A stretch of 37,724 nucleotides of DNA from an uncultured Devosia sp. (GTDB lineage Bacteria > Pseudomonadota > Alphaproteobacteria > Rhizobiales > Devosiaceae), in NCBI RefSeq assembly GCF_913055165.1, contig NZ_CAJXJS010000037.1, positions 1-37,724 on the forward strand, given 5' to 3'. The notes under the pieces were generated by a model. The model had not been told where the DNA came from, ran no database searches, and was given only the letters and a program-made list of their open reading frames with translations. Positions 23,632 through 31,835 of the stretch are shown piece after piece. Position 1 is the first letter of the stretch. Each line of letters starts with the position of its first letter. The position numbers and the translations under genes are program-made.

Positions 23632-24351
23632 TTATCGCGAGAAGTCGCGAACCGGACGGACATGATTCTCGAAGGGCACGTGGCGACGTCGAAAGGTCCG
23701 GGTTTCGTCAATCTCAGGGTGGCTGATCCTGTCGACGCGAAAATGACGAAAGTCCTGCCGGGTCGGGTCCCAGGCCACCAGATACCACAGGGGCGGCAGG
23801 ATCAGCATCGCCTGGGGTTCCACCAGCCGGTCGCTCGAGACCCCTTTTGCATCCCGGTATCGAATGCGCAGATAGTGTCGCTGAAGAAAGGCCGTCTCGA
23901 AAGCGGGGAGCAGGTCGGGCGGCATCGCGCCGGCATTGGATATGTCTATCTGCGGCGCCAATTGCCCCACATAGAGGCAGTCGAGAAGCCGACGAAGGTC
24001 CTGCAACTTGTCCGATGGCAGGGCCCGCTCGATCTTGGCCAGACCGGAATCGGCCAGTGCAGAAAACGGCAAGTTTCCCGCCGCGCGCATCGAGGCCACA
24101 CTGATCAGTAGGGCAAAGACTTCAGCGACAGTCAGCCGCGCCGTGGATTGAACAGATTGAGGGTCAAGCTGCAGCCCACCCCCGCGCCCCGGCTCGGAAT
24201 AGATGACATATCCCTCGTCGCGCAGTGCATTGATGTCGCGCAGCACGGTGCGCCTGGAAGCACCCACGTCCGCTGCCAGCTCGGCGGCGGTCGCAGTGCC
24301 GATACGGCGGAGGCTGCGGACGATGGCATCTTGTCGAAGTCGAGCGTTCAT
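23632..24351 (-). CDS. HTH-WYL transcriptional regulator
   Basis: 239 residues. The N-terminal winged HTH (QDAIVRSLRRIGTATAAELA, then VGASRRTVLRDINALRDEGY, about 7-50) has the DeoR/HTH_11 pattern. A C-terminal WYL domain (about 140-230) contains RIRYRDAKG and PPLWYLVAWDPTRQDFRHFRVDRI, the WYL signature with its ligand/nucleotide-sensing Arg-rich strand. ATG at 24351 is preferred to longer frames. It is divergent from the epoxide-hydrolase-like gene with only 86 bp between, and a perfect 6-6-6 inverted repeat in that gap suggests it controls both genes (inference). Ligand unknown. Confidence 0.88.
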   Translation of the reverse strand: MNARLRQDAIVRSLRRIGTATAAELAADVGASRRTVLRDINALRDEGYVIYSEPGRGGGLQLDPQSVQSTARLTVAEVFALLISVASMRAAGNLPFSALADSGLAKIERALPSDKLQDLRRLLDCLYVGQLAPQIDISNAGAMPPDLLPAFETAFLQRHYLRIRYRDAKGVSSDRLVEPQAMLILPPLWYLVAWDPTRQDFRHFRVDRISHPEIDETRTFRRRHVPFENHVRPVRDFSR

Positions 24352-24361
24352 GGCGCAAACA

Positions 24362-24379
24362 TGACACTTAAAGGTGTCA
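24362..24379. promoter_or_regulatory. Candidate operator between WYL regulator and hydrolase
   Basis: TGACAC-TTAAAG-GTGTCA is a perfect 6-bp inverted repeat with a six-base AT-rich spacer, starting 11 bases upstream of the regulator ATG. A further half-site-like GGCACC follows at about 24386. Position in an 86-bp divergent gap fits autoregulation and control of the neighbour. Confidence 0.5.
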
Positions 24380-24437
24380 GAATGTGGCACCATATCCGTT
24401 TAGTGGGCGCCTTGCATATTCAGCAAGGTGAAGACAA

Positions 24438-25382
24438 ATGCCCAGAACGACCAATTTTCCCCCGGCCCAGATGATCTCTGTCAACGGGGTCGACCTCGAG
24501 GTCTTTGAAGCCGGCGAGGAGAACCGGGGAAACCCGATAGTCCTGTGCCATGGCTGGCCCGAGCATGCCTATTCCTGGCGACATCAGATCCCTGCCGTGG
24601 CTGCCGCGGGCTATCATGTCATCGTGCCCAATCAGCGGGGCTACGGCAATTCTTCGCATCCTGCAGAAGTCACCGCCTACGACATCGAGCACCTGACCGG
24701 CGATCTGGTCGCCCTGCTTGACCACTTCGGCTACGACAACGCGATATTTGCCGGGCATGACTGGGGCGCCATGGTCGTCTGGGGATTGGCCCTGCTGCAT
24801 CCGCACCGCGTCAGCAAGATCATCAATCTCTGCCTCCCCTATCAGGAGCGTGGCGATACCCCCTGGATTGCGATGCTCGAGCAGTTCTTTGGTGCGGACC
24901 ACTATTTTGTTCACTTCAACCGGCAACCGGGCGTGGCCGACGCCATCCTCGACGAGAACGTCGAGCGGTTCATGCACAATCTGTACCGGAAAAACCTTCC
25001 GCCCCAGGCTCCTGAGCCGGGCATGATGATGATCAACCTCGCCAGAGCCCACACGGCCCTGGGGGAGCCCGTCATGCCTCAGGATGACTTGGCCGTTTAC
25101 ATCTCGGCCTTCGAGAGATCAGGCTTCACCGGCAGCATCAACTGGTACCGGAACCTTGATCGCAACTGGCACCTGCTGGCGGACGTCGAGCCGGTGATCG
25201 AACATCCCGCACTGATGATCTATGGCGCGCACGATGCCATCCCGCCATCGCCCAACCTTGCGGCATTCGTGCCCAACGTGACCGTAGCCACACTTGATTG
25301 CGGCCATTGGATCCAGGAGGAAATGCCCGAGGAAACCAACCGGACAATCCTCGACTGGTTGAACAAGGACAGCGCCGTCTAG
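24438..25382 (+). CDS. Alpha/beta hydrolase, epoxide hydrolase-like
   Basis: 314 residues. The oxyanion motif is HGWPE (HGxP) near 38-42, the nucleophile elbow is GHDWGAMVVWG with Asp as nucleophile near residue 108, a second acidic residue lies in YGAHDAIPPS, and the catalytic His is in DCGHWIQEE near 294. An Asp nucleophile (GHDWG) distinguishes epoxide hydrolases and haloalkane dehalogenases from Ser esterases. The HGWPE and RGYGNSS blocks favour epoxide hydrolase. ATG at 24438 has AAGGTGA upstream. Divergent to the WYL regulator. Substrate unknown. Confidence 0.85.
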   Translation: MPRTTNFPPAQMISVNGVDLEVFEAGEENRGNPIVLCHGWPEHAYSWRHQIPAVAAAGYHVIVPNQRGYGNSSHPAEVTAYDIEHLTGDLVALLDHFGYDNAIFAGHDWGAMVVWGLALLHPHRVSKIINLCLPYQERGDTPWIAMLEQFFGADHYFVHFNRQPGVADAILDENVERFMHNLYRKNLPPQAPEPGMMMINLARAHTALGEPVMPQDDLAVYISAFERSGFTGSINWYRNLDRNWHLLADVEPVIEHPALMIYGAHDAIPPSPNLAAFVPNVTVATLDCGHWIQEEMPEETNRTILDWLNKDSAV

Positions 25383-25677
25383 CGTAGGACACCGCTCTGG
25401 TGAACCGAAGCCGCCGACCAAGGGGCCGGCGGCCTGGTCCATGCGTCCAGGAAATACGCGAGGGACCTAACTTCCCGCCCTGCCTTGACTTCACCCCATT
25501 TGCAGTAGATGGTGCGGCCCATACGTTTCTGCCCACTGTTGGCGAACTTGGCCTGCCGGCTCAGCCGGTTGCTTGGCTTTCCTTCTGCAATGCAAACGTT
25601 CTTAGGCTCCCGATGCACAGTGCGCGGGAGAAACCTGCTCGCTTGCTACGCTTCGAGCCAAACTGAAAGGCGCCAAA
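25383..25677 (+). other. Leader / intergenic region before the cold-shock gene
   Basis: 295 bp with no convincing gene. It includes GCCGCC/GGCGGC around a 12-base loop near 25410-25433, without a T-run, and CCGGCT-c-AGCCGG just upstream of the middle of the gap. A long structured 5' leader would fit a cold-shock gene, where mRNA structure often controls translation, but no specific motif was recognised. Confidence 0.35.
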
Positions 25678-25884
25678 ATGATCAACGGCACCGTTAAATT
25701 CTACAACTCCACCAAGGGCTTCGGCTTCATCACCCCGGACACCGGCGGCAAGGATGCCTTCGTGCATGTCTCGGCGATCGAGCGTGCAGGCCTCTCGACC
25801 CTGGCCGATGGCCAGAAGGTCTCGTACGACCTGGAAAAGGGTCGTGACGGTCGCGAGTCCGCCATCAATATCGCTCTGGCGTAA
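25678..25884 (+). CDS. Cold-shock protein (CspA family)
   Basis: 68 residues, a single cold-shock domain. The RNP1 motif KGFGFI and RNP2 motif DAFVHVSAI are intact, as is the opening GTVKFYN. These small proteins bind single-stranded RNA/DNA and melt mRNA structure. ATG at 25678 follows AAGG. A strong hairpin follows 11 bases after the stop. Whether it is cold-induced cannot be told from sequence, though the ~295-bp upstream region is compatible with leader control. Confidence 0.95.
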   Translation: MINGTVKFYNSTKGFGFITPDTGGKDAFVHVSAIERAGLSTLADGQKVSYDLEKGRDGRESAINIALA

Positions 25885-25894
25885 GCCTAGTCCG

Positions 25895-25918
25895 TGGGGG
25901 CGCCCCAAAGCGCCCCCA
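25895..25918 (+). terminator. Terminator after the cold-shock gene
   Basis: TGGGGGCGC (25895-25903) pairs perfectly with GCGCCCCCA (25910-25918) around a 6-nt loop CCCAAA. A T-poor tail (TTGTC) follows, so termination may be partial and allow readthrough to the next gene, which starts 24 bases on. Confidence 0.6.
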
Positions 25919-25942
25919 TTGTCACCTTCGCAAGGAGCGCAC

Positions 25943-26197
25943 ATGCCGCACCGCTACAAAGTCGGCCAGATGCTGGAATTGCGTTCGGCACCCCGGCATA
26001 GCAACCGCCCTGCCGGCCCCTGCGAGGTGATGAGCTGCCTGCCGCACGACAAGGGTCCGGTGCTTTACCGGGTCAAATCCTGGGGCGAGAGCAATGAGCG
26101 CGTGGTCGAAGAGATCGACCTTTCGCCCAGCGCGGCGGTCAAGACCGTGTTTGAAGACGCCAAAAAGGTCTTCACCATCGCCGTCAGCAAGCGCTGA
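25943..26197 (+). CDS. Small conserved hypothetical protein
   Basis: 84 residues. It opens MPHRYKVGQMLELRS and has central YRVKSWGESNERVVEEIDLSP. It resembles a small uncharacterised alphaproteobacterial family in which a VGQ-x-L start and an RVV-x-E motif recur (from memory, not searched). No membrane segment or signal peptide. AAGGAG lies seven bases upstream of the ATG, a good start. It follows the csp terminator closely and may be read by leakage or from its own promoter. No function is assigned. Confidence 0.65.
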   Translation: MPHRYKVGQMLELRSAPRHSNRPAGPCEVMSCLPHDKGPVLYRVKSWGESNERVVEEIDLSPSAAVKTVFEDAKKVFTIAVSKR

Positions 26198-26292
26198 TTG
26201 CGAGGCTCGGCTGGACCGAACCGGCCGAACTCTATGCGCAATTGGGCCCATTTCGCGGGCGCGATGCCCGATATTTCAGATTACCCTCCGCC

Positions 26293-26461
26293 GCGAAGCG
26301 ACCCGCTTCGCCATGTGAAGACATGCCTGCCGCAGGCGCGCGCGGCATGACCGCATGAGACGGCAATAAGCAATAAGAGGGTGAGGAGATCAGTGCGCGA
26401 TTTGACGCGCAGGACTCCCCCCCTCAAGCGCATGATGCGCTGACACCCGGCCAAGGGCCGG
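26293..26461 (+). promoter_or_regulatory. Structured leader with serial hairpins before the gene at 26477
   Basis: Four perfect short inverted repeats occur in order: GCGAAGCG/CGCTTCGC (26293-26311), TGCGCG/CGCGCA (26394-26411), AGCGCA/TGCGCT (26427-26441) and CCGGCC/GGCCGG (26447-26461). A tandem CAATAAGCAATAAG is at 26364-26377. The last stem ends 15 bases before the ATG at 26477. The middle stems lie inside the candidate leader peptide at 26393-26443. This pattern fits an attenuator-like leader, but is inferred. Confidence 0.45.
26393..26443 (+). CDS. Candidate 16-residue leader peptide
   Basis: GTG at 26393 with AGGAG four bases upstream opens a 16-codon frame: M/V-R-D-L-T-R-R-T-P-P-L-K-R-M-M-R, then TGA. 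It is rich in Arg/Lys and has a Pro-Pro pair, features that stall ribosomes in known leader peptides such as MgtL. Two of the leader's inverted repeats overlap it. No homolog is claimed. GC-rich DNA gives many short frames, so only the strong ribosome-binding site and position support it. Confidence 0.35.
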   Translation: MRDLTRRTPPLKRMMR

Positions 26462-26476
26462 CAGAAAGACAGACCA

Positions 26477-26728
26477 ATGAACATCGATATTTTGACCATG
26501 CCGGGGCAGCTCTTCCTCGGCACCAGTGCTGAATCCGCACGCGCCGCCGGCGCCAGGCGCTTCACCTCGGCCGCCAAGGCCATCCGCTTTGCCATGGAAC
26601 AGGCCGCGCCGGTCAGCCTGCATGGCGCGCAACTCTGTGTCGGGGACCGTCGCTACGGTTCGCGCCAGATCCGGAGTTTGCACCGGCAACTGACTGCTAT
26701 CGGCCAGGCCCGCGGGCCCGGCCGGTAA
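26477..26728 (+). CDS. Small conserved-looking hypothetical protein
   Basis: 83 residues. RRFTSAAKAIRFAMEQ near 28-43 followed by GAQLCVGDRRYGSRQI resembles a small alphaproteobacterial family that pairs an AIRFxME helix with a short beta unit (recognised by pattern only). No membrane segment. AGAAAG is upstream of the ATG at 26477. It stands between a structured leader and the convergent rpsU gene. No function is assigned. Confidence 0.55.
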   Translation: MNIDILTMPGQLFLGTSAESARAAGARRFTSAAKAIRFAMEQAAPVSLHGAQLCVGDRRYGSRQIRSLHRQLTAIGQARGPGR

Positions 26729-26738
26729 GCTGTGGCGT

Positions 26739-26981
26739 CTAGCGGGTGCCGGAGCGCGCGGGACGCTTGGGGGCGGCAATCAGCCCTTCGCGAATGGCCT
26801 GCTTGCGCGCCAGCTTGCGGCTGCGGCGAACGGCTTCGGCAGACTTGCGATTGCGCATTTCCGAGGGCTTTTCGTAGTATTTCCGGAGCTTCATCTCACG
26901 GAACACGCCTTCACGCTGAAGACGCTTTTTCAGGACCCGAAGGGCCTGATCGACATTGTTGTCGCGGACTTGAACTTGCAA
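26739..26981 (-). CDS. rpsU: 30S ribosomal protein S21
   Basis: 80 residues, full length for the alphaproteobacterial form. S21 joins the small subunit late, near the anti-Shine-Dalgarno end of 16S r[24 protein letters not shown], then [19 protein letters not shown] is the standard S21 core, followed by a basic tail. The start is TTG at 26981 (AGGA upstream); no ATG or GTG precedes the conserved residues, so this non-canonical start is likely real. It is divergent from rpe with 190 bp between. Confidence 0.95.
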   Translation of the reverse strand: MQVQVRDNNVDQALRVLKKRLQREGVFREMKLRKYYEKPSEMRNRKSAEAVRRSRKLARKQAIREGLIAAPKRPARSGTR

Positions 26982-27171
26982 AAACTATCCTAACTTGGGG
27001 TTTGAGCCTCGTTTGAATGGATGGGAACGGATGGCCGGTCGGCGATCCGGGGCGAGGGGTAACATTGTTTGGCCGGAAACCCAAATCCGGGTGTGGACAG
27101 TGCCCCTGCCCTTGCCCCGCGCCCGCTTGCGCGCTAGAGCAGCCGCAGATTTCCCCTCGACCGAGGCGCCC

Positions 27172-27855
27172 ATGACCGTTTCGCGACCGCTGCGTATCGC
27201 CCCCTCCATTCTCTCGGCCGACTTTTCGCGGCTGGGCGAGGAGGTGAAGGCGATCGTCGACGGGGGCGCAGACTATATCCATGTCGATGTGATGGATGGG
27301 CACTTCGTGCCCAATATCTCCTTCGGCGCACCGATCATGAAGGCCATCCGCGGGGTGACCGACAAGGTGTTTGACGTGCATTTGATGATCGCGCCGGCGG
27401 ACCCCTATCTGGGTGACTTCGCCAAGGGCGGCGCCGACATCTTCACCGTCCACGCCGAAGCCGGCCCCCATCTGCACCGCTCACTGCAGGCCATTCGCGC
27501 CTTGGGCAAAAAGGCTGGCGTGGCGCTCAACCCGGCAACGCCGGTTTCGGCTATCCAGCATGTGATCGACGATTGTGATCTCGTGCTGATCATGAGCGTC
27601 AATCCCGGCTTTGGCGGCCAGAGCTTCATCCCCGAGAGCCTCAACAAGATTGCGCAGGCCAAGGCGCTAATCGGCGGACGGGACATCGACCTCGAAGTCG
27701 ATGGTGGCGTGACCGCAGACAATGCGCGCGAGATCGTGCGCGCCGGCGCCAATGTGCTGGTGGCCGGTTCCGCGATCTATGCGGGCAATGACCCCACGAC
27801 CTATGCCGGGCGGATCAAGGCGATCCGCGACGCAGCAACGGAGATGGTGGTTTAG
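27172..27855 (+). CDS. rpe: Ribulose-phosphate 3-epimerase
   Basis: 227 residues, TIM barrel. It interconverts ribulose 5-phosphate and xylulose 5-phosphate, one step after gnd. Metal/substrate segments [30 protein letters not shown] and [14 protein letters not shown] contain the conserved Ser, His, Asp and Gly residues, with EVDGGVT and GSAIY at the phosphate-binding end. ATG at 27172 is at the known family start; an upstream frame from 26995 adds unrelated residues. It is 72 bp upstream of purB. Confidence 0.95.
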   Translation: MTVSRPLRIAPSILSADFSRLGEEVKAIVDGGADYIHVDVMDGHFVPNISFGAPIMKAIRGVTDKVFDVHLMIAPADPYLGDFAKGGADIFTVHAEAGPHLHRSLQAIRALGKKAGVALNPATPVSAIQHVIDDCDLVLIMSVNPGFGGQSFIPESLNKIAQAKALIGGRDIDLEVDGGVTADNAREIVRAGANVLVAGSAIYAGNDPTTYAGRIKAIRDAATEMVV

Positions 27856-27927
27856 AGCGCGACCGCGCGTGTCTGGCCGCATCCCCTCGACACCTGAATC
27901 AAACTCTGACCTACCAAGGCTAAACCC

Positions 27928-29259
27928 ATGATCCCGCGCTACTCCCGTCCCGAAATGGTTGCCAATTGGTCGGCCGAGAGCCGCTTTGCCATCTGGTTCG
28001 AGATCGAGGCGCATGCCACCAGCAAGCTGGCCGAGCTGGGCGTGGTCCCCAAGGAAAGCGCCGACAAGATCTGGGAAGTGATGAACGCGCGCAAGGCCGA
28101 GCGAGGCGACTATGGCTTCGATGTCGCGCGGATCGACGAGATCGAGCGCACCACCAAGCATGACGTCATCGCTTTCCTCACGCATTTGAGCGAGATCGTT
28201 GGGCCCGACGCGCGCTTCGTGCACCAGGGCATGACCAGTTCGGACATTCTGGACACCACGCTCTCGGTGCAATTGAAGAACGCTGCCGACATCCTGCTCA
28301 CCGATATCGACGCGCTGCTGGCTGCGCTCAAGAAGCGGGCGCTGGAGCACAAGAACACCATCACCATTGGCCGCAGCCACGGTATCCACGCTGAGCCGAC
28401 CACCTTTGGGGTCAAGCTCGCCGAAGCCTATGCCGAATTCAGCCGCAACCGGGCGCGGCTGGTCGCCGCACGGGACGAGATCGCCACGGCGGCGATTTCC
28501 GGCGCCATCGGCACCTTCGCCAATATCGACCCTTCGGTAGAAGAATATGTGGCGGAAAAGCTTGGCCTCTCCATCGAGCCGGTGTCCACGCAGGTGATCC
28601 CGCGTGACCGCCACGCCATGTTCTTTGCCACGCTCGGCGTGATCGCCAGCTCCATCGAACGCGTCGCGGTGGAAATCCGCCACCTGCAGCGCACTGAAGT
28701 GCTTGAAGCCGAGGAATTCTTCTCCCCCGGCCAGAAGGGCTCGTCGGCCATGCCGCATAAGCGTAACCCGGTGCTGACCGAAAACCTCACCGGGCTCGCC
28801 CGCCTCGTGCGCGGCATGGTGACCCCGGCGCTGGAAAATGTGGCGCTCTGGCATGAGCGCGATATTTCGCACTCTTCGGTCGAACGCATGATCGGACCGG
28901 ACGCCACGGTGACGCTGGACTTTGCATTGGCGCGCCTGACCGGGGTGATCGACAAGCTGGTGGTCTATCCGGAAAACATGCGCAAGAATCTCGACCTGCT
29001 CGGGGGCTTGCACAATTCCCAGCGCGTGCTGCTGGCGCTGACCCAGGCCGGCTATAGCCGCGAGGACAGCTATGCCGCCGTGCAGCGCAATGCCATGAAG
29101 GTCTGGGAGCACCGCGGCGACCGCGCGGGCCTGTTCGCGCAGAACCTCAAGGATGATCCGGAAGTGACTCTGAGTGATGCACAAATCGACGCCATGTTCG
29201 ATGACGGCTATCACCTGAAACATGTTGACACGATCTTCGCCCGGGTGTTCGGCGCATGA
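27928..29259 (+). CDS. purB: Adenylosuccinate lyase
   Basis: 443 residues. It cleaves SAICAR to AICAR and adenylosuccinate to AMP, acting twice in purine synthesis. The fumarase/aspartase signature GSSAMPHKRNP lies near residue 271, with TSSDILDTTL near 108 and GRSHGIHAEPTTFG near 150 carrying the catalytic His. Length and order fit the bacterial ~430-residue class. ATG at 27928 has AAGG upstream. The hydrolase gene downstream overlaps by four bases (ATGA). Confidence 0.96.
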   Translation: MIPRYSRPEMVANWSAESRFAIWFEIEAHATSKLAELGVVPKESADKIWEVMNARKAERGDYGFDVARIDEIERTTKHDVIAFLTHLSEIVGPDARFVHQGMTSSDILDTTLSVQLKNAADILLTDIDALLAALKKRALEHKNTITIGRSHGIHAEPTTFGVKLAEAYAEFSRNRARLVAARDEIATAAISGAIGTFANIDPSVEEYVAEKLGLSIEPVSTQVIPRDRHAMFFATLGVIASSIERVAVEIRHLQRTEVLEAEEFFSPGQKGSSAMPHKRNPVLTENLTGLARLVRGMVTPALENVALWHERDISHSSVERMIGPDATVTLDFALARLTGVIDKLVVYPENMRKNLDLLGGLHNSQRVLLALTQAGYSREDSYAAVQRNAMKVWEHRGDRAGLFAQNLKDDPEVTLSDAQIDAMFDDGYHLKHVDTIFARVFGA

Positions 29260-29807
29260 GAATTGCCGACGCCGATATCCTGATCCTGCCCGGCCTGGGC
29301 AATTCGGGCGAAGGGCATTGGCAATTGCGCTGGGCCGAAAAGATGTCCACCGCGGCCATTGTGGAGCAGGCCGAATGGGACGATCCCGACCCGGAGGACT
29401 GGACCGACACTATCGTACAGGCGGTGGAATTGGCGACGCGCCCCGTGGTGCTGATTGCCCATTCGCTGGCCTGCATCGCCGTAGTGCAGGCGGCGGGACG
29501 CTTTCCCGAAGGCAAGGTGAAAGGCGCGCTACTGGTGTCGCCACCCGATATCGAGGGCAACAAGGACGTGCCGGAGGAGGCAAGGGCCTTTGGCCTGGTG
29601 CCGCGTGATCCCCTGCCCTTCCCCTCGCTATTGGTGATCTCGGACAGCGATCCCTATTGCTCGCTCGAGGCCGCTGCCGACTATGCCGGCGCCTGGGGCT
29701 CGGACTTCCATCAGGCCGGCAATGCCGGGCACATCAACGTGCATTCCGGGCACGGCCCCTGGCCCGAAGGGCTTCTTATGTTCACGCGGCTGATGCAGCG
29801 GCTGTAA
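29256..29807 (+). CDS. RBBP9/YdeN-family serine hydrolase
   Basis: 183 residues. The opening ILPGLGNSGEGHWQLRW is the family hallmark. The nucleophile is in LIAHSLACIAV near residue 70, Asp in SDSDPYCSLE near 131, and His in NAGHINVHSGHGPWPEG near 156. These small alpha/beta hydrolases have no firmly known substrate in bacteria. It overlaps purB by four bases and the next gene by one base (TAATG), so all three are in one transcript. Confidence 0.87.
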   Translation: MRIADADILILPGLGNSGEGHWQLRWAEKMSTAAIVEQAEWDDPDPEDWTDTIVQAVELATRPVVLIAHSLACIAVVQAAGRFPEGKVKGALLVSPPDIEGNKDVPEEARAFGLVPRDPLPFPSLLVISDSDPYCSLEAAADYAGAWGSDFHQAGNAGHINVHSGHGPWPEGLLMFTRLMQRL

Positions 29808-30220
29808 TGGACGGCTACGAAATTGTTCCGATTATCCCCGGCGTCGAGGACTATCTGCGCCTGCGTGTCGCGGCTGGATTGAGTCCCAAGACCCGCGAAC
29901 AGGCCGAGATTGGCCTGCCCAATAGCTGGTGCGGCGTGACGGTAATCCACGAGGGCAAGGCCATCGGCATGGGCCGGGTGATCGGGGACGGCGGCACGGC
30001 CTTCCAGATCGTCGATATTGCGCTCGAACCTGCCCATCACGGCAAAGGGCTGGGCAAGGCCATCATGGCGGCGCTGATGGACCGGCTGAATGCCAAAGCG
30101 CCCGAAGGCGCCTATGTCAGTCTCATCGCCGATGGCGACGCGAAGCATCTTTATGCCAAATATGGCTTTGAGCCCGTGATGCCGGCCTCGATTGGGATGG
30201 CCACCCGCACGGCTAGATGA
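29807..30220 (+). CDS. GNAT-family N-acetyltransferase
   Basis: 137 residues. The acetyl-CoA motif HHGKGLGKAIMAALMDRL near 75-92 contains the x-x-G-x-G signature, followed by VSLIADGDAKHLYAKYGFEPV, the typical motif B ending. It resembles small single-domain GNATs whose targets are unknown. ATG at 29807 shares one base with the previous stop. It is the third gene of the purB run. No toxin-antitoxin partner is visible. Confidence 0.88.
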   Translation: MDGYEIVPIIPGVEDYLRLRVAAGLSPKTREQAEIGLPNSWCGVTVIHEGKAIGMGRVIGDGGTAFQIVDIALEPAHHGKGLGKAIMAALMDRLNAKAPEGAYVSLIADGDAKHLYAKYGFEPVMPASIGMATRTAR

Positions 30221-30332
30221 GCAAAAACACGCAGCCGACGGTGCAGCACCGGTGGGCACAATAATCTCTTGATCCGTGTCAACGCTGCGCGTGTCGTTCC
30301 CCGGTAGGATCTCACTGCCGTAGGAACACCAC

Positions 30333-31223
30333 ATGCCAGATGTCACTGACCATACGCAGGCCATTATCCGCTGCACGCCAGCAGTGATCTTGCTTGCCAT
30401 AATTGCTGCTGTGGCGAGCCTGGCCCCATTTCTCCTCACATCGGGATGTGGACCATCCACGCATGTGTCAGTGCTCGGCGAAGAGATCGCGCTGCACGGG
30501 TGCGGTCCATACCGTCATATGCCCGCCGATATCGCCATCCAGGGGCTGGCGCAGGATCTGGTGACGCTCGCCGTAGCGGTCCCCCTGTTGCTGATGGCGC
30601 TCGTCGCGGCGCGGCGCCAATCCCTGGTGGCCCGCCTCGTGCTAACCGGTACGGTGGCCTACATGATGGTCCAGTACATTCTCTACATGGCAATGGCGAC
30701 CTATAACGAGTTGTTCCTGCTCTGGGTCGCCGCGGTGTTGATCTCGTCGCAAGTCCTGGTCCGGCTGATGCTTCTGCCCCTACCGTACGCCTCGTCATCG
30801 CAGGCCGCGCGGCAATATGTGGGCGGCTTCTTGATCATTGCCGGTACGCTGATCGCTGCACTCTGGCTCAGCGTTCTGGTGCCCCCACTGCTGGACGGGT
30901 CGCTTTACCCCGCCGCACTGGACGGGTTGACGACGATGGTAGTGCAGGGCTTCGACCTGGCCCTGTTCATCCCACCGGCCCTATTCGCCGGCTACTGGTA
31001 TCTGCGCGGCGACAGTCGGGGCACAGTGTTGGCGCCGGTCTACGCTGTCTTTCTCTCGGTCCAGATGTTGGCATTAATGGCCAAGGTGATCTGGATGACT
31101 GTTGCGGGAGCGGGCGCCGGGCCGGCGCTGGTCCTGATACCCCTGCTGCTGGCCGGAGCCTTGTTGGCGGCCACACTGGCATTGCGGCCCTATCTTCGCA
31201 GTTCGATCCCGTCTGCAGCTTAG
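30333..31223 (+). CDS. Unknown multi-pass membrane protein
   Basis: 296 residues with about eight hydrophobic segments, from AVILLAIIAAVASLAPFLL at the N-terminus to ALVLIPLLLAGALLAATLAL near the end, so an integral inner-membrane protein. The loop after the first segment has two Cys in CGPSTHVSVLGEEIALHGCG. I do not recognise the family. It is 112 bp after the GNAT gene and has a weak ribosome-binding site (AGGA). A bidirectional terminator follows. Confidence 0.7.
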   Translation: MPDVTDHTQAIIRCTPAVILLAIIAAVASLAPFLLTSGCGPSTHVSVLGEEIALHGCGPYRHMPADIAIQGLAQDLVTLAVAVPLLLMALVAARRQSLVARLVLTGTVAYMMVQYILYMAMATYNELFLLWVAAVLISSQVLVRLMLLPLPYASSSQAARQYVGGFLIIAGTLIAALWLSVLVPPLLDGSLYPAALDGLTTMVVQGFDLALFIPPALFAGYWYLRGDSRGTVLAPVYAVFLSVQMLALMAKVIWMTVAGAGAGPALVLIPLLLAGALLAATLALRPYLRSSIPSAA

Positions 31224-31258
31224 CCTTGTGCCAACGACACGACATAAGAAATAAGAAA

Positions 31259-31280
31259 GGAGCCGGCCCAGGCCGGCTCC
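31259..31280 (-). terminator. Terminator between the membrane protein and zeta inhibitor genes
   Basis: GGAGCCGGCC (31259-31268) pairs with GGCCGGCTCC (31271-31280). On the minus strand it is followed by TTTCTTATTTCTT, so it chiefly serves the zeta gene, 26 bases after its stop; the stem works on both strands. Confidence 0.75.
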
Positions 31281-31305
31281 CCAAATTCTGTCAGCACTCG
31301 GCCAA

Positions 31306-31629
31306 TCAGCCCTCGGCGGCGATCTGTTCGCTGGCGACGGTGATCAGGCTGAGCATCTTTTCACGAATCACGGCTTCGGAGATATCGACGCCCTTGGCCT
31401 TGAGATCGCCGGAAACCTTGCGGAACACGTCTTCATCACCGGCTTCCTGGAAATCAGCGGCAACGACTTCGGCGGCATAGGCCTTGGCAGCTTCTGCTTC
31501 CAGGCTCATCAGTTCGGCAGCCCAAAGGCCCAGCAGCTTGTTGCGGCGCGCCTCGGCTCTGAACTTCTTTTCCGCATCAAAGGCGAACTTGGCTTCCTGG
31601 CCCTTCTTGCGCTCGTCGAACCCGCTCAT
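31306..31629 (-). CDS. F1-ATPase inhibitor zeta subunit (DUF1476)
   Basis: 107 residues, the normal length. In Paracoccus and relatives the zeta protein inhibits reverse ATP hydrolysis of F1FO-ATP synthase. The start FDERKKGQEAKFAFDAEKKF, then EARRNKLLGLWAAELM is the family hallmark; the N-terminal helix is the inhibitory part. The rest forms a four-helix bundle. GGGAGAG precedes the ATG at 31629. It is specific to alphaproteobacteria, which supports the lineage call. Divergent to purC. Confidence 0.92.
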   Translation of the reverse strand: MSGFDERKKGQEAKFAFDAEKKFRAEARRNKLLGLWAAELMSLEAEAAKAYAAEVVAADFQEAGDEDVFRKVSGDLKAKGVDISEAVIREKMLSLITVASEQIAAEG

Positions 31630-31835
31630 GGTCTCTCCCGTCCGGTTAGATGGCCGCCCGCGCGGCTATTGCCTTGGACATAGGCGGTTCAGGCCGGCAA
31701 ATCAACGGCACACGCATCCCTGCGACCCCATGCCCATGGCTGGACTGCCGCACGGAAAGCGCTTGCTTTTAGGTGCCATTCTGGCGCATGAAGCGGCCCA
31801 TTCCACCCCTCCTGTTTCCAGCAGCGGATTCGTCC

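Noticed and set aside
25379..25618. Minus-strand frame in the csp leader
   Set aside because: Short, without family resemblance; overlaps a likely 5' leader. A 50-residue part looks somewhat protein-like but evidence is too thin.
27667..29223. 518-codon minus-strand frame
   Set aside because: Antisense to rpe and purB; no recognisable domains.
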